DNA of 64,000 nt from Hyphomicrobiales bacterium (GCA_028869185.1 JAGWTA010000012.1:16486-80485), one strand, 5' to 3'; positions 52,744 through 61,684 are shown, numbered from the stretch's first letter. Made by a program: numbers and translations. Notes: generated from the sequence alone by a model not told the origin.

Positions 52744-54636
52744 TTGAGACGAAGCAGCGTTGCGTTGCCGCTTTGTCCATTGGGGGTTTGGAGTTTGCGC
52801 GTCGCGTCGATCATTGATGAGCGGATTGCCGAGCTGGTTCGTCGCCAGCCCGCCTGCGAGCCGGTTGAACGAGCGTATTTGCAGATGTTCGTCGCCGCCC
52901 GTCTCGGCTTCACCGTTATTGTGCTGTTGTGCGCGCCCGCCTGGGTTGCGCTCACCCATCCCACTTTGTGGCAGGCGTTCGGCTTTCTGTTCCTGATGAG
53001 CCCGTTCTGCGCCGTTCTCGCGCTTTCGCGCGGCGCAAGCCGCCGCACGGCGCACACCATTTCCATGCTCGGCCTGCTGCTGTTTGCTGTGACCATGATC
53101 TGGGGCGGCGCGCTGACGCTCGCTTTCGCCGCCGTCATGCTGATCGTCATCGATGCGGCGACGGCGGGCGACATGCGCTTTGTCATCGCGGCGGATCTTG
53201 CCGCCGGCGCCATCTTCGTCGCCGCATCCGCCATGCTGGGCGGCGAAATCGCGGCGCCGATCTCGCCGTACCTGCGTATCGGCGTCTTCGCAGTCGTGCT
53301 GGCCTACGGCGCATTCCTCGGTCTTGCGGTCACCAGCGCCGTGCAGGTCGCGCGCACCAACGAGCGGCGTGCGAGCCTGCGTCATGAGGCGCTTGCCGGC
53401 GTGCTCGGCGATCTGGTCATGCGGCATGATCGGTCAGGTTCGGTTCTGTCGGCCACGGCCGAGTCGCACAGCCTGTTCAATCTTTCGCCGCGCGATCTGA
53501 TGGGGCGCGGCCTGTTCGAGCGCATTCATGTCGCCGATCGCCCGTCCTATCTGACGACAGTCGCCGATGCGGCCGATGCTGTCGATACGGATATGACGCG
53601 CACGGTCGTGCTGCGCCTGCGCCGCGGCGCGGACGCCGAAGAGAATGCGTTTGTCGAGCCGGTTTTCGCCTGGGTGGAAATGCGCTTGCGCCGCTTGCCC
53701 GATGAGCGGCGCGCGACCGACCCGCAGGACAGCGCCGCTGTGATCGCGATCATGCGCGACGTGACGAAGGCCAAGATCGCCGAACACGAAATCATCGAGG
53801 CGCGCTCCAACGCCGAGCGCGCCAACGTCTGGAAAGATCGCTTTCTGGCCAATGTCAGCCATGAGTTGCGCACGCCGCTCAACGCCATCATCGGTTTTTC
53901 CGAAATTTTGAGTTCGACCGAACTGACGCCGAAAGATCCGGCGCAGGCGCGCGAATACGCCGGCATCATTCGTTCTTCGGGTCAGCATCTGCTCGAAGTC
54001 GTCAATTCGATCCTCGATGTTTCGAAGATCGACGCCGGCACATTCGATATTTGTCCCGAGCCTTTCGCGCCTTCGCCCTTGCTCGACCAGTGCTGCGACA
54101 TGATGAGCCTGCGCGCGGAAAAGGGCGGCGTCAAAATCCAGCGCGATTACACGGCCGCCTTGCCGGAAATTTCCGCCGACAAGCGCGCCTGCAAGCAGAT
54201 CATCATCAACCTTCTGTCCAACGCCGTGAAATTCACGCCCGCCGGCGGAACGGTGACGGTGAGCGCACGGCCCGAAGGCGCGCTGTTCGCCATCGAAATC
54301 ACCGACACGGGCGTCGGCATCGGCGCCAGCGATCTCAAACATGTCGGCGATCCGTTTTTCCAGGCGCAGAGCGCCGCCAATCGCGGCTTCGAAGGCACAG
54401 GCCTCGGCCTGTCGCTGGTGCGCGGTCTCGTCGGGCTGCATGGCGGCTCCATCGCGCTCGAAAGCGCGCCGGGGCAGGGCTCGCGTTTCACGGTTTGTCT
54501 GCCTGCCGAGGGCGGCGAGCCTGACGCAAGCCGCAAGCTTGCGCGGATCGAAACAAGCGCGCGCGCGCCGCATGGCCTGCCCGCCAAGCGCGAAAATCTG
54601 GTTTCCATTGAAGCGATGGTGAAGAAAAGTGCGTAA
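52744..54636 (+). CDS. DivJ-like PAS sensor histidine kinase
   Basis: A membrane histidine kinase of up to 630 residues. About six hydrophobic helices occupy residues 45-205, a PAS-type region about 215-345, then a HisKA domain with the phosphorylated His373 in NVSHELRTPLNAIIGFSEIL. The ATPase domain follows: NLLSNAVKFTP, DTGVGI, and GTGLGLSLVRGL. The H-box and architecture resemble DivJ/PleC/PdhS kinases that act on DivK in the alphaproteobacterial cell cycle; the assignment to DivJ is probable but not certain. The start is unclear (TTG at 52744 or a later TTG near 52795). A near-palindrome GGTTCAAATTAACC (52730-52743) lies just before it. Overlaps the next gene by 8 bp. Confidence 0.85.
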   Translation: MRRSSVALPLCPLGVWSLRVASIIDERIAELVRRQPACEPVERAYLQMFVAARLGFTVIVLLCAPAWVALTHPTLWQAFGFLFLMSPFCAVLALSRGASRRTAHTISMLGLLLFAVTMIWGGALTLAFAAVMLIVIDAATAGDMRFVIAADLAAGAIFVAASAMLGGEIAAPISPYLRIGVFAVVLAYGAFLGLAVTSAVQVARTNERRASLRHEALAGVLGDLVMRHDRSGSVLSATAESHSLFNLSPRDLMGRGLFERIHVADRPSYLTTVADAADAVDTDMTRTVVLRLRRGADAEENAFVEPVFAWVEMRLRRLPDERRATDPQDSAAVIAIMRDVTKAKIAEHEIIEARSNAERANVWKDRFLANVSHELRTPLNAIIGFSEILSSTELTPKDPAQAREYAGIIRSSGQHLLEVVNSILDVSKIDAGTFDICPEPFAPSPLLDQCCDMMSLRAEKGGVKIQRDYTAALPEISADKRACKQIIINLLSNAVKFTPAGGTVTVSARPEGALFAIEITDTGVGIGASDLKHVGDPFFQAQSAANRGFEGTGLGLSLVRGLVGLHGGSIALESAPGQGSRFTVCLPAEGGEPDASRKLARIETSARAPHGLPAKRENLVSIEAMVKKSA

Positions 54637-55552
54637 ATCCCGTCAGAAGTTCGTTGAAGAACCGATCGAGGACGATTTCGATTACGAAGACGAGCCCCGT
54701 CCGCGCAAACGCGCCGCGCGCGCGTCTGCTAAGGCGAAGTCGAAGCGCTTTTCGCTGCCCTCTAGCGCGCGTCTGGCCTTGTTCGGCCTGTCGACGCTGT
54801 GCGTCGGCGTCGTCGTCAACGCATTCTATCTTCAGGATGCGCGCCGCCCTGCGCAGCAGATCGCGCTGAAGGAAGATGCGCCGCCGGCCGTTCGCCAGAT
54901 TGAAATCGCGCCTTCGCGCGAGGCGGCGCGCGCCAAGGCTGCACAGGCCCAGCCCGCCGCAGCGCCGGCGCCGGCGGTTGCGCCCGAGCCGCAGCAGACA
55001 GCGGCGGCGCCCGCGCCCGCATCGGACGATGCGATCACGCGCATGTTGCAGGGCGCGCCGCGCGCTGCTCCGGTCGCGGCGGCCGCATCGGCTGCAGTCG
55101 TCAAGGCTGCTGTCGCGAATTCAGCGCCCAAAGCCGAACCGGCAAAGGCGGCGCAGGCCCGTCCCGCCGCAAAGAAGTCCGACGCCATCGCGGGCCTTCT
55201 CGGCGAGAAGCCGAAAGCGCAACAGACCGCCAGGGCCAAGCCCAAAACAGCTGAAAATAAGACGGCCGAGAAAAAGACGGCCGAGAAAAAGACGGCTGCG
55301 AAAAAGACCGTTGTGAAAAAGGAAGAAGCCAAGGCTCAAACCAGGGCGCGCGGCCCCAACCGTTCCGTAATGGCGGCGCAGCGCGCCTTGCAGAAACTCG
55401 GCTTCGTCGTTCGTCCTGATGGCGTGATGGATTCGCAGACGCGCGGCGCGCTCGCGCAATTTTCGAAAGATTCGAATCTGACGGGCGGCGGCGCCCTGAC
55501 GGCCAAACTGCAGCAGGAACTGGCGAGCCGTTCCGGCGTTCCCGCGCAATAA
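54629..55552 (+). CDS. Peptidoglycan-binding domain membrane protein
   Basis: A 307-residue protein. A charged N-terminus is followed by one membrane helix (about 46-66). The periplasmic part is a long Ala/Pro/Lys-rich linker and then a PG_binding_1 domain (about 245-300: AAQRALQKLGFVVRPDGVMD and SQTRGALAQF). The domain binds cell-wall glycans or stems. The likely start GTG at 54629 overlaps the kinase stop by 8 bp. The linker includes a 15-bp repeat coding KTAEK units. The DUF1491 gene starts on the base after its stop. Confidence 0.85.
   Translation: MRKSRQKFVEEPIEDDFDYEDEPRPRKRAARASAKAKSKRFSLPSSARLALFGLSTLCVGVVVNAFYLQDARRPAQQIALKEDAPPAVRQIEIAPSREAARAKAAQAQPAAAPAPAVAPEPQQTAAAPAPASDDAITRMLQGAPRAAPVAAAASAAVVKAAVANSAPKAEPAKAAQARPAAKKSDAIAGLLGEKPKAQQTARAKPKTAENKTAEKKTAEKKTAAKKTVVKKEEAKAQTRARGPNRSVMAAQRALQKLGFVVRPDGVMDSQTRGALAQFSKDSNLTGGGALTAKLQQELASRSGVPAQ
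55259..55318. repeat. Four 15-bp tandem units coding Lys/Thr/Ala/Glu linker
   Basis: Units of the form aagacggccgagaaa repeat four times with increasing divergence. They encode KTAEKKTAEKKTAAKKTVVK in the linker of the peptidoglycan-binding protein. In-frame size changes would alter reach of the C-terminal domain. Confidence 0.85.
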
Positions 55553-55882
55553 ATGCGTCTGCGCGCCGACATATTCGTCGCCGCGCTCATTCGCCGCGTG
55601 GAAGTGGCGGGAGCGGTGGCCATGTTGCGGCGACGCGGCGCGGCGGAAGCTGGCGCGATTTTCGTCAAGGTCGATCGGCTCAACGGAACGGCGGCGCTGT
55701 TTGCGCCCGCGCCGCAGAGCGAAATCGCCGACGATGGCGCAAGGCGTTTTGCGCGCGTGCACAAGGAAGACTGGATCGCGCCGGGCGACATCGAGGCGCG
55801 CCTGAAACGCGAACGCGATTTCGATCCCGATCTCTGGATTGTCGAGATCGAAGACAAGCAGGGCCGCAGTTTTCTGGACTGA
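55553..55882 (+). CDS. DUF1491 family protein
   Basis: A 109-residue protein matching DUF1491, an Alphaproteobacterial family of unknown function. It begins MRLRADIFVAALIRRVEVAG and has RRGAAEAGAIFVKVDRL and FDPDLWIVEIED, the conserved elements. No signal or membrane segment. The ATG directly follows the preceding stop codon, so it is cotranslated with the peptidoglycan-binding protein and the kinase. Confidence 0.88.
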   Translation: MRLRADIFVAALIRRVEVAGAVAMLRRRGAAEAGAIFVKVDRLNGTAALFAPAPQSEIADDGARRFARVHKEDWIAPGDIEARLKRERDFDPDLWIVEIEDKQGRSFLD

Positions 55883-55891
55883 GCGCTGCGA

Positions 55892-57016
55892 TCAGGCGCG
55901 GCGCGTGAACGGCGCAAGCGCCGATTCGAGACGTTGCACACGGTCCCGTCGGTCTGCGCGCAGGACGGCGGCTTCGTTTTCCATACGCGCATGCGTCAGC
56001 GTGCGCGGCGCAAATTCCCCGCGCGAACGCCAGCGCATGGCGCGCCCGCCGAGCATCGTCTCGATCAGCCGGTTGGCCGTTTCGCCGCCCGCATCGAGCG
56101 TGCGTTTGAGGCGCGCGGGCAAAACGCCGCCGGGAGCAAGATGCGGCGCCAGCGCGCACATCGCCTGTTGCGCCAGTTCGAACGGCGTCGCCATCGCAGC
56201 GAAGATCAGCGCGAGCGGCTCGCCTCCGCCGTCGAAAACCAGCGCTTCGACTTCGCCGCGCGAACAGCCGAGCATGCGCGCGAGCGTCGCGCAGAAATTA
56301 TCGGCGTCGCCCTCGGCCGCCGCCGGCAGCGCGAGATCGGCTGCGCCGGCGAGCGGCGAGGCCGAAAAGGCGGCGCCCAGCGTTTCACGGCGCACGGCGG
56401 CGATAATCGCTGCGCGCCGCTCTGCGTTCGCCGCCAGAAACAGGGCCGACGCGTCGAGATCGTCCGGCCAGCGTTCGAGCAACGCAGCCGCCAGCGCGCG
56501 GTCGGTTCTGCTGCGCTGGGCAAGATAGGGCAGAACGCCGGGGTCGATCGCGATGGCGCGATTTTCCGCCAGCGCGCGCAACGTCGGCCCTTCCGGCCGG
56601 CGCGCCAGCGCAGCGATGATCTTCGCATTGAGATCGCTTCGCCCGGCGATGGCGACGGCTTCCGCCGCCGAACCGCTCTCGGCGCGGGCCAGCAGAAAAC
56701 TTGGCGTGATGCCGGACTTTTGCGCCAGGACGGCCGCCGCGCATGCGCCGCCGCGCGTCAGAAAAATGTCGATCAGCTCAGGGGGCGTGCGCTCCAGCGG
56801 CGCGAGCACGCGCGCCATATTGGCTGCGCCCTCGTCGCTGGCGGCCGCCAGCGCGCGAATGACCGTCGGCATGAAAGCCTGCGGCAGCGGCGCGGGGCCG
56901 CGCGTGGCCAGAAATGCGTCCGTCAGGACGCGCGTGGCGATGTCGCCGAATTTCAGCTCGTCGCGTTTGCCGCGCGCGACCAGCCCGTCGACATATTCCA
57001 GAAAGGCCTGGTCCAT
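55892..57016 (-). CDS. DUF2336 protein
   Basis: A 374-residue protein of the DUF2336 family, found in Alphaproteobacteria and of unknown function. The sequence is a chain of helical repeats rich in Ala, Arg and Leu (for example RADRRDRVQRLESALA near the C-terminus), suggesting a HEAT-like scaffold. No membrane segments. ATG at 57016. It converges with the DUF1491 gene 10 bp away and is divergent from a 63-residue gene, with 133 bp between starts. Confidence 0.85.
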   Translation of the reverse strand: MDQAFLEYVDGLVARGKRDELKFGDIATRVLTDAFLATRGPAPLPQAFMPTVIRALAAASDEGAANMARVLAPLERTPPELIDIFLTRGGACAAAVLAQKSGITPSFLLARAESGSAAEAVAIAGRSDLNAKIIAALARRPEGPTLRALAENRAIAIDPGVLPYLAQRSRTDRALAAALLERWPDDLDASALFLAANAERRAAIIAAVRRETLGAAFSASPLAGAADLALPAAAEGDADNFCATLARMLGCSRGEVEALVFDGGGEPLALIFAAMATPFELAQQAMCALAPHLAPGGVLPARLKRTLDAGGETANRLIETMLGGRAMRWRSRGEFAPRTLTHARMENEAAVLRADRRDRVQRLESALAPFTRRA

Positions 57017-57149
57017 CTGTTGCGCGCCTGCATCGCAAGGGTGACAAGCCTTGTTTCGCCCATTTTCGTTGACGGATTATTAACCGTAGCGCGGGGAGAC
57101 TGCCCCACAAGGCCGCCTTGTTTATCGAAAGCGGCAGGGACAGACGCCG

Positions 57150-57341
57150 ATGGCTGAGATTATTGCATTCAAGCCGCGCGCCAACGACGAAAGGCGGCAT
57201 ATTGCGCCGTCCGACGGCGCCGAGATTCTTTTTTTCACAGGCGTTCGCTACGAGCGCCTGAACGAGGGCGCAGAGCCGCGCAAGCCCAAACGCCGCGCCA
57301 AGGGCGCCCCGCGTCGCCCACGCGCCCGCCGCCACGCCTGA
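57150..57341 (+). CDS. Small basic conserved protein
   Basis: A 63-residue basic protein: MAEIIAFKPR at the start, AEILFFTGVRYER in the middle, and a Lys/Arg-rich tail (KPKRRAKGAPRRPRARRH). Proteins with this ILFFTGVRYER core occur next to DUF2336-type genes in Rhizobiales; function unknown. The basic tail may bind nucleic acid. ATG at 57150 with AGGGA upstream. It ends 4 bp before the convergent DUF1254 gene. Confidence 0.65.
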   Translation: MAEIIAFKPRANDERRHIAPSDGAEILFFTGVRYERLNEGAEPRKPKRRAKGAPRRPRARRHA

Positions 57342-57344
57342 ATT

Positions 57345-57914
57345 CTATCGCAACAGGCTTTTGTCGCGGCGACACTCGACAGCGCGCAGCGCCGCCTGCG
57401 CCGCATCTTCCATGCCGGGCCGCTCGATCAGGGCGCGCACCACCACAAAGCCGGTCCTGGTTGGAGGCGTCAGCCGCAATTCCTGCGGGGTGGCGTCTTC
57501 GGGGTCGCTGGCTTCCAGCGATTCCAGTTGCTCGGGGCTGACCAGCGCAATGTCGATCCGCCCACGCAGCGCCGCACGATCGGTCGTCGAATAAAACGCG
57601 CGTCCTGTGCGATCGTAGATCGCCAGCGACAGCATGCCGTCGCCCGGAATGGCGGCGCGCAGCCGCTGCGGCCCCGCATCGAGATCGAAACGGCAGACGC
57701 CCGTCGCAAAGGCAGGATCCTGAAACGGGAAGGCCTGCTTGCCGTTCGCCGGATCGCCCAGCAGCGTCACGCCATCGTTGGTTCCGCCAAGGCGCGCATA
57801 GACATCGGATTTGACGACGAAGGGCATCATGAGAACGGCGGAAAGATGCACGATGCCCGCAACGAACAGGCAAGCCAGCGCCCAGGGCGCCCAGAACAGG
57901 ATGCGCCGGCTCAT
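57345..57914 (-). CDS. DUF1254 membrane-anchored protein
   Basis: A 189-residue protein with one N-terminal membrane helix (about 5-30). The extracytoplasmic domain has FPFQDPAFATGVCRFDL, SLAIYDRTGRAFYSTTDRAA and LRLTPPTRTGFVVVRAL, which resemble the DUF1254 proteins of Rhizobiales that occur with a DUF1214 partner. Function unknown. The ATG overlaps the stop of the DUF1214 gene by 4 bp, so the two are coupled. Confidence 0.8.
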   Translation of the reverse strand: MSRRILFWAPWALACLFVAGIVHLSAVLMMPFVVKSDVYARLGGTNDGVTLLGDPANGKQAFPFQDPAFATGVCRFDLDAGPQRLRAAIPGDGMLSLAIYDRTGRAFYSTTDRAALRGRIDIALVSPEQLESLEASDPEDATPQELRLTPPTRTGFVVVRALIERPGMEDAAQAALRAVECRRDKSLLR

Positions 57915-58549
57915 TGGCAGTCGCCCCGCGTGATCTTCGGCATGCCGAGATTGGCGATGGCGCTCGGCGTCGCGCTGGCGCTGGCGTCGTAAAGCGTGAG
58001 CGCCAGAGCGAACGAGCCCTCGCGCGGCGCAGCGAGCCAGTTGCCCGCGCGCGCCGAACGCGCAACCGTGATCGAAGCCTGTCCCTTTTCGTTGCGCAGC
58101 ACCGCGCTCGACAGGAGATGCGTCGGCCCCGCGGCGTCGGCGACGAGGCGCCCGCCGGGCCCGTAAACGGTCAGCGTCCAGAAGCGCGCCGCCGGCGTGT
58201 CGCCCGTCAGCATATAATCGCAATTGCCGGAAAGCGCGCGCCCCGCATCGTCGGTCTGCGCGAGAAAGAAAAGGCCCTCGCCGTTGCCCAGCGGCGCGAT
58301 GCCGTCGCGCGTCATGGTGGCGCGCGCATAAGGATCGGGGTCGAGCGCGCCGGTTTTCGGCCATGCGATCCATGCGCCGGACCGCGCTGCGCCGAACAGA
58401 TAGAGGCGGCCGACCGTCAAATCGGTGATGAAAAGGCCGATGGCGAAACCGGCGAGCAACGTCGCCAGGGCGAGCGCATAAACGCTGATCGGCGTGCGCA
58501 TCTCTTCATCGAGCGGCTGCGAAAACGGTGCTGCCTGCGAAAGTTTCAT
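57911..58549 (-). CDS. DUF1214 membrane-anchored protein
   Basis: A 212-residue protein with one N-terminal membrane helix (about 25-47), followed by a domain with ALSGNCDYMLTGDTPAARFW, TLTVYGPGGRLV and VLRNEKGQASITVARSARAG, the DUF1214 signature. It probably faces the periplasm. The start ATG overlaps the stop of the PBP1A-type gene by one base, and its stop overlaps the DUF1254 start. The operon order pbp1A-DUF1214-DUF1254 suggests an envelope role, inferred only from context. Confidence 0.85.
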   Translation of the reverse strand: MKLSQAAPFSQPLDEEMRTPISVYALALATLLAGFAIGLFITDLTVGRLYLFGAARSGAWIAWPKTGALDPDPYARATMTRDGIAPLGNGEGLFFLAQTDDAGRALSGNCDYMLTGDTPAARFWTLTVYGPGGRLVADAAGPTHLLSSAVLRNEKGQASITVARSARAGNWLAAPREGSFALALTLYDASASATPSAIANLGMPKITRGDCQ

Positions 58550-60732
58550 CAGCGAACGACGCCGCCCGCGATAATGTCGAAACCGCCCGGCGCCGCATCG
58601 ACGCGCTTGCCGCTGGCGGAGCGGATGAGCTGGCCGATCTGCTCGATCGTGTCGCCGCTCTTGCGCGACAGGCGCGCGGCCGGCTGCGCGCCGCCCTCCG
58701 TCGTCATCGCAGCGCTTGCAACAGCGCCTGCGGGCGCTGGCGGGGGAAAGCCGGGAACAGCCTTCGGCTCCAGACCGTGATGGGCGAATTCCATGATGTC
58801 GTGCCAGGTCTGCGCCGGCAGCGTGCCGCCGGTCATTTCGTTCATCGGCGAATCGTCGTCGTTGCCGAACCACACGCAACCGTTGAGATTGCCCGTGAAG
58901 CCGCAGAACCAGGCGTCCTTGTAGGCGTTGGTCGTGCCCGTTTTGCCGCCGGCGCGATAAACATCGCCGAGATCGGCGCGTCTGCCGGTGCCGTCCGAAA
59001 CGACGCGCCGCAACATCGAATTCATGTCCGCAATGATCTTCTCGGGGAAGATGCGCTTGACCGGCGGACCATCCTTGTCCTGCCGGTAGATCACATCGCC
59101 GCGGCTGTTCTTGATCTCGACAGCAGCGAAGGGCGTGATACGCATGCCGCCGTTGGCGAAGGTCGAATAGGCGCCCGAATGCTCGATGACGCTCACTTCA
59201 TCGGCGCCGATCGGCAGCGAAACCGTATCGGGCAGCGGCGCGGTGACGCCCATCTTGCGCGCCGTCTCCACCACCAGGGCGCGCCCCGCTTTCGGGCTGC
59301 CGTTGCCGACGGCGGTCGTCAGTTTCACGGCGATCGTGTTGAGCGAGCGTTGCAGCGCATTCCACAGCGGCACGGCGCCGGCGTAGGACCCGCCGTAATT
59401 ATGCGGGCACCAGTTGCCGATGCACACGGGCGAATCCACGACCACTGTGTTGGGCGTGAAGCGTCCGCTCAGCAGCGCGGTGAGATAGACATAGGGCTTG
59501 AAGGATGATCCGGGCTGACGCTGTGCGTCGGTCGCGCGGTTGAACTGGCTGACGCCGTAATCGCGCCCGCCGATAATCGCGCGCACGGCGCCGTTCGAGG
59601 GGTCGATGATGACGGCGGCCGCCTGCGAGGCGTGATAGTCGCGCCCGTTTTCGCGCAATTGTTCCTCGATCACGTCCTGCGCGTGATTTTGCACGCCGAC
59701 GTCGAGCGCGGTGCGCACGGTCAGCACGCGATCCTCGCCGAGCTTGCCGGCGTCGGCGAGTTTCTTCACCTGATCGAACGCGTAGTCGAGATACCAGTCC
59801 GGCGTTTCGCCGCGTTCGCGTTCGATCGGCGTCGCGGGATTGCGCAGCGCCGTGAAAATCTGGCTCTGCGTCAGAAAGCCGGCCTCGACGAGATTGTTGA
59901 GAACGTCTGCTGCGCGCGCGCGCGCCGCCGGCAGATTGATATGCGGCGCAAATTTCGTCGGCGCCTTGAACAGACCCGCCAGCATCGCGGCTTCGGCCAA
60001 AGTCAGATCTTTGACGCTCTTGCCGAAATAGAAATCGGCGGCGGCCTGCACGCCGAATGTGCCCCCGCCCATATAGGCGCGGTCGAGATAGAGCGCGAGA
60101 ATCTGCCGTTTGCTGAGATGCGTCTCCAGCCACAGCGCGAGATAGGCTTCCTTGATCTTGCGCTCGAGCGAGCGCTCGTTGGTCAGGAACAGGTTCTTGG
60201 CGAGCTGCTGCGTGATCGTGGAGCCGCCCTGCACGACCGTGTTCGAGCGCGCATTCACCGTCAGCGCGCGCAGCAGGCCGATCGGATCGACGCCCCAATG
60301 ATCGAAGAAGCGCCGATCCTCGGTCGCCAGCACCGCCTTGATCAGATAATCGGGCATCTGGTCAAGTGTGACGGAATCGTCGTGCCGGATGCCGCGCCGC
60401 CCCACCTCAACGCCATAGCGATCGAGAAAGGTGACGGCGAGGTCCTGCTTCTTCAGCCAGTCGTCCGATGTCTCGCGAAAGGCGGGAATGGCGAGCGCCA
60501 GCAGAACCACCGCCGCGCCCAGACCAAGCGTCAGCGTCTCGCAGGCCGCCTCGACCCCCAGCCGCCGCAGCCCCGACACATGGAAACGATCCATGAAGGC
60601 CGCGAACCGGTCATAGGTTTCGCGTGTCCGCCGGCTGCTCTCGAACAGCTCGGAGTTGATGAAGGCGTCGAAGGCAAGCGCTGCATGGCGCAGCCTTGTC
60701 TTGATCGCATCGAGGCGGCTCGGTTGATCCAT
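58549..60732 (-). CDS. Penicillin-binding protein 1A-type bifunctional peptidoglycan synthase
   Basis: A 727-residue class A PBP with one N-terminal membrane helix (about 65-85). The GT51 glycosyltransferase domain has ATEDRRFFDHWGVDP (catalytic Glu) and GGSTITQQLAKN. The transpeptidase domain has the SxxK motif SSFK (Ser409), the SxN motif SLN in LQRSLNTIAV, and KTG in GGKTGTTN. It polymerises and cross-links peptidoglycan in the periplasm. The ATG at 60732 was chosen over an earlier TTG. First gene of an operon with DUF1214 and DUF1254 proteins. An upstream GC-rich hairpin (60744-60757) lies in the leader. Confidence 0.95.
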   Translation of the reverse strand: MDQPSRLDAIKTRLRHAALAFDAFINSELFESSRRTRETYDRFAAFMDRFHVSGLRRLGVEAACETLTLGLGAAVVLLALAIPAFRETSDDWLKKQDLAVTFLDRYGVEVGRRGIRHDDSVTLDQMPDYLIKAVLATEDRRFFDHWGVDPIGLLRALTVNARSNTVVQGGSTITQQLAKNLFLTNERSLERKIKEAYLALWLETHLSKRQILALYLDRAYMGGGTFGVQAAADFYFGKSVKDLTLAEAAMLAGLFKAPTKFAPHINLPAARARAADVLNNLVEAGFLTQSQIFTALRNPATPIERERGETPDWYLDYAFDQVKKLADAGKLGEDRVLTVRTALDVGVQNHAQDVIEEQLRENGRDYHASQAAAVIIDPSNGAVRAIIGGRDYGVSQFNRATDAQRQPGSSFKPYVYLTALLSGRFTPNTVVVDSPVCIGNWCPHNYGGSYAGAVPLWNALQRSLNTIAVKLTTAVGNGSPKAGRALVVETARKMGVTAPLPDTVSLPIGADEVSVIEHSGAYSTFANGGMRITPFAAVEIKNSRGDVIYRQDKDGPPVKRIFPEKIIADMNSMLRRVVSDGTGRRADLGDVYRAGGKTGTTNAYKDAWFCGFTGNLNGCVWFGNDDDSPMNEMTGGTLPAQTWHDIMEFAHHGLEPKAVPGFPPPAPAGAVASAAMTTEGGAQPAARLSRKSGDTIEQIGQLIRSASGKRVDAAPGGFDIIAGGVVR

Positions 60733-60782
60733 CGGTTCATTCCGGGGCGGTCGCCCCAATAAATTGTTTCTAAACCAGTCAA

Positions 60783-60807
60783 GGCAAGGCCCGAAAGCGG
60801 CCTTGCC
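60783..60807. other. 9-bp inverted repeat upstream of the PBP1A gene
   Basis: GGCAAGGCC (60783-60791) and GGCCTTGCC (60799-60807) pair perfectly over 7 nt. It lies downstream of the minus-strand gene at 60905-61489, so it could end that transcript, but no long T-run follows. Read on the minus strand, TTGAC of a possible promoter for the PBP gene immediately follows the stem. Confidence 0.45.
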
Positions 60808-60904
60808 GCTCCCGCGTGCAAATTTTGGGCCCGATGATAGGAATTAATAGCTAAAGCAGCGCCGCTGCCGGCCGGGGGCGTCGCCAAAGTCCGGCGCGCT
60901 TCCT

Positions 60905-61489
60905 TCATTTTGCGTTTTTGCCCGGCTGTTCCTTTTCCAGCCGCATTTCGCCGCGCGGCAGGTCCTGCGTTGCAAATTCCGGATAGGCCTTGCGCAGGAT
61001 GAGCACCTGATTGCTTTCGTCCGCATTCACGAAATACCAGCGGTCGAGATCGCGCAACGCGATCAGCCAGCTTTCGTTGCGCACGCGCGCCTTGCCCTCG
61101 ATGTCGACCGTCGCTTGCGTGGGAACGAGCGCGTAAACGCCGCCATCCGGCAGTTCCTTGAAGGTCGCCTTGTCGGCGCTCGCCTTGTAGTCGATCAGCT
61201 TGAGTTTCGTCTCAACCGTGCGCATCGCATCGGCGAGCCGCATGCGCAACTCGTCCGTCTGCATCTTCGTCGCGCCAGCGAAAGTCTCAATGACGCGCGG
61301 CGGCATGAAGGAGATCACCTTTGGATAATCGCGCTCCTTGTTGGCGGCGACGAAATCGCCGATCCTTTGCGTGAGCTCGGTCTTTTCGACATCGTTTGGC
61401 GCGCGTGCGGCAAGGCCCTGCGCGCCGGCGAGCGCGAACAGCAGGCCAAGCGTCGCCCGGGCCAGCGCAGCGTTGAACGGAAAGGACAT
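60905..61489 (-). CDS. Secreted hypothetical protein
   Basis: A 194-residue exported protein with a signal peptide (about 1-25). The mature part starts with a helical segment (NDVEKTELTQRIGDFVAANK) and has LRDLDRWYFVNADESNQVLI near the C-terminus, a pattern seen in small NTF2-like or DUF periplasmic proteins; I cannot name the family. The C-terminus is charged (MRLEKEQPGKNAK). ATG at 61489 follows AGGAG. It is upstream of the PBP1A operon on the same strand with about 170 bp between, and is probably a separate transcript. Confidence 0.6.
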   Translation of the reverse strand: MSFPFNAALARATLGLLFALAGAQGLAARAPNDVEKTELTQRIGDFVAANKERDYPKVISFMPPRVIETFAGATKMQTDELRMRLADAMRTVETKLKLIDYKASADKATFKELPDGGVYALVPTQATVDIEGKARVRNESWLIALRDLDRWYFVNADESNQVLILRKAYPEFATQDLPRGEMRLEKEQPGKNAK

Positions 61490-61592
61490 GAACAGCTCCT
61501 GTTTTGCGCACATTCCCACGCCGGCGGCGGTTCGTGCAAACGCCAGAGAGGGCCGGCGCCCGCCGGCGTCGCCGCCTGTGTCATAGTTGAGC

Positions 61593-61622
61593 TTGTTCCG
61601 GCAGGCGCATTGGTCCTATAGG
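61593..61622 (+). promoter_or_regulatory. Possible promoter for the YcgN-like gene
   Basis: TTGTTC (61593-61598) and TATAGG (61617-61622) are separated by 18 bp. Transcription would start about 60 nt before the ATG at 61685. The match to consensus is moderate. Confidence 0.35.
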
Positions 61623-61684
61623 GTCGGCGATCGGATGGAATGCATCGCCCGCCGCAGCGCCGGCGTGGCGGAGAAGAAGGCGCG

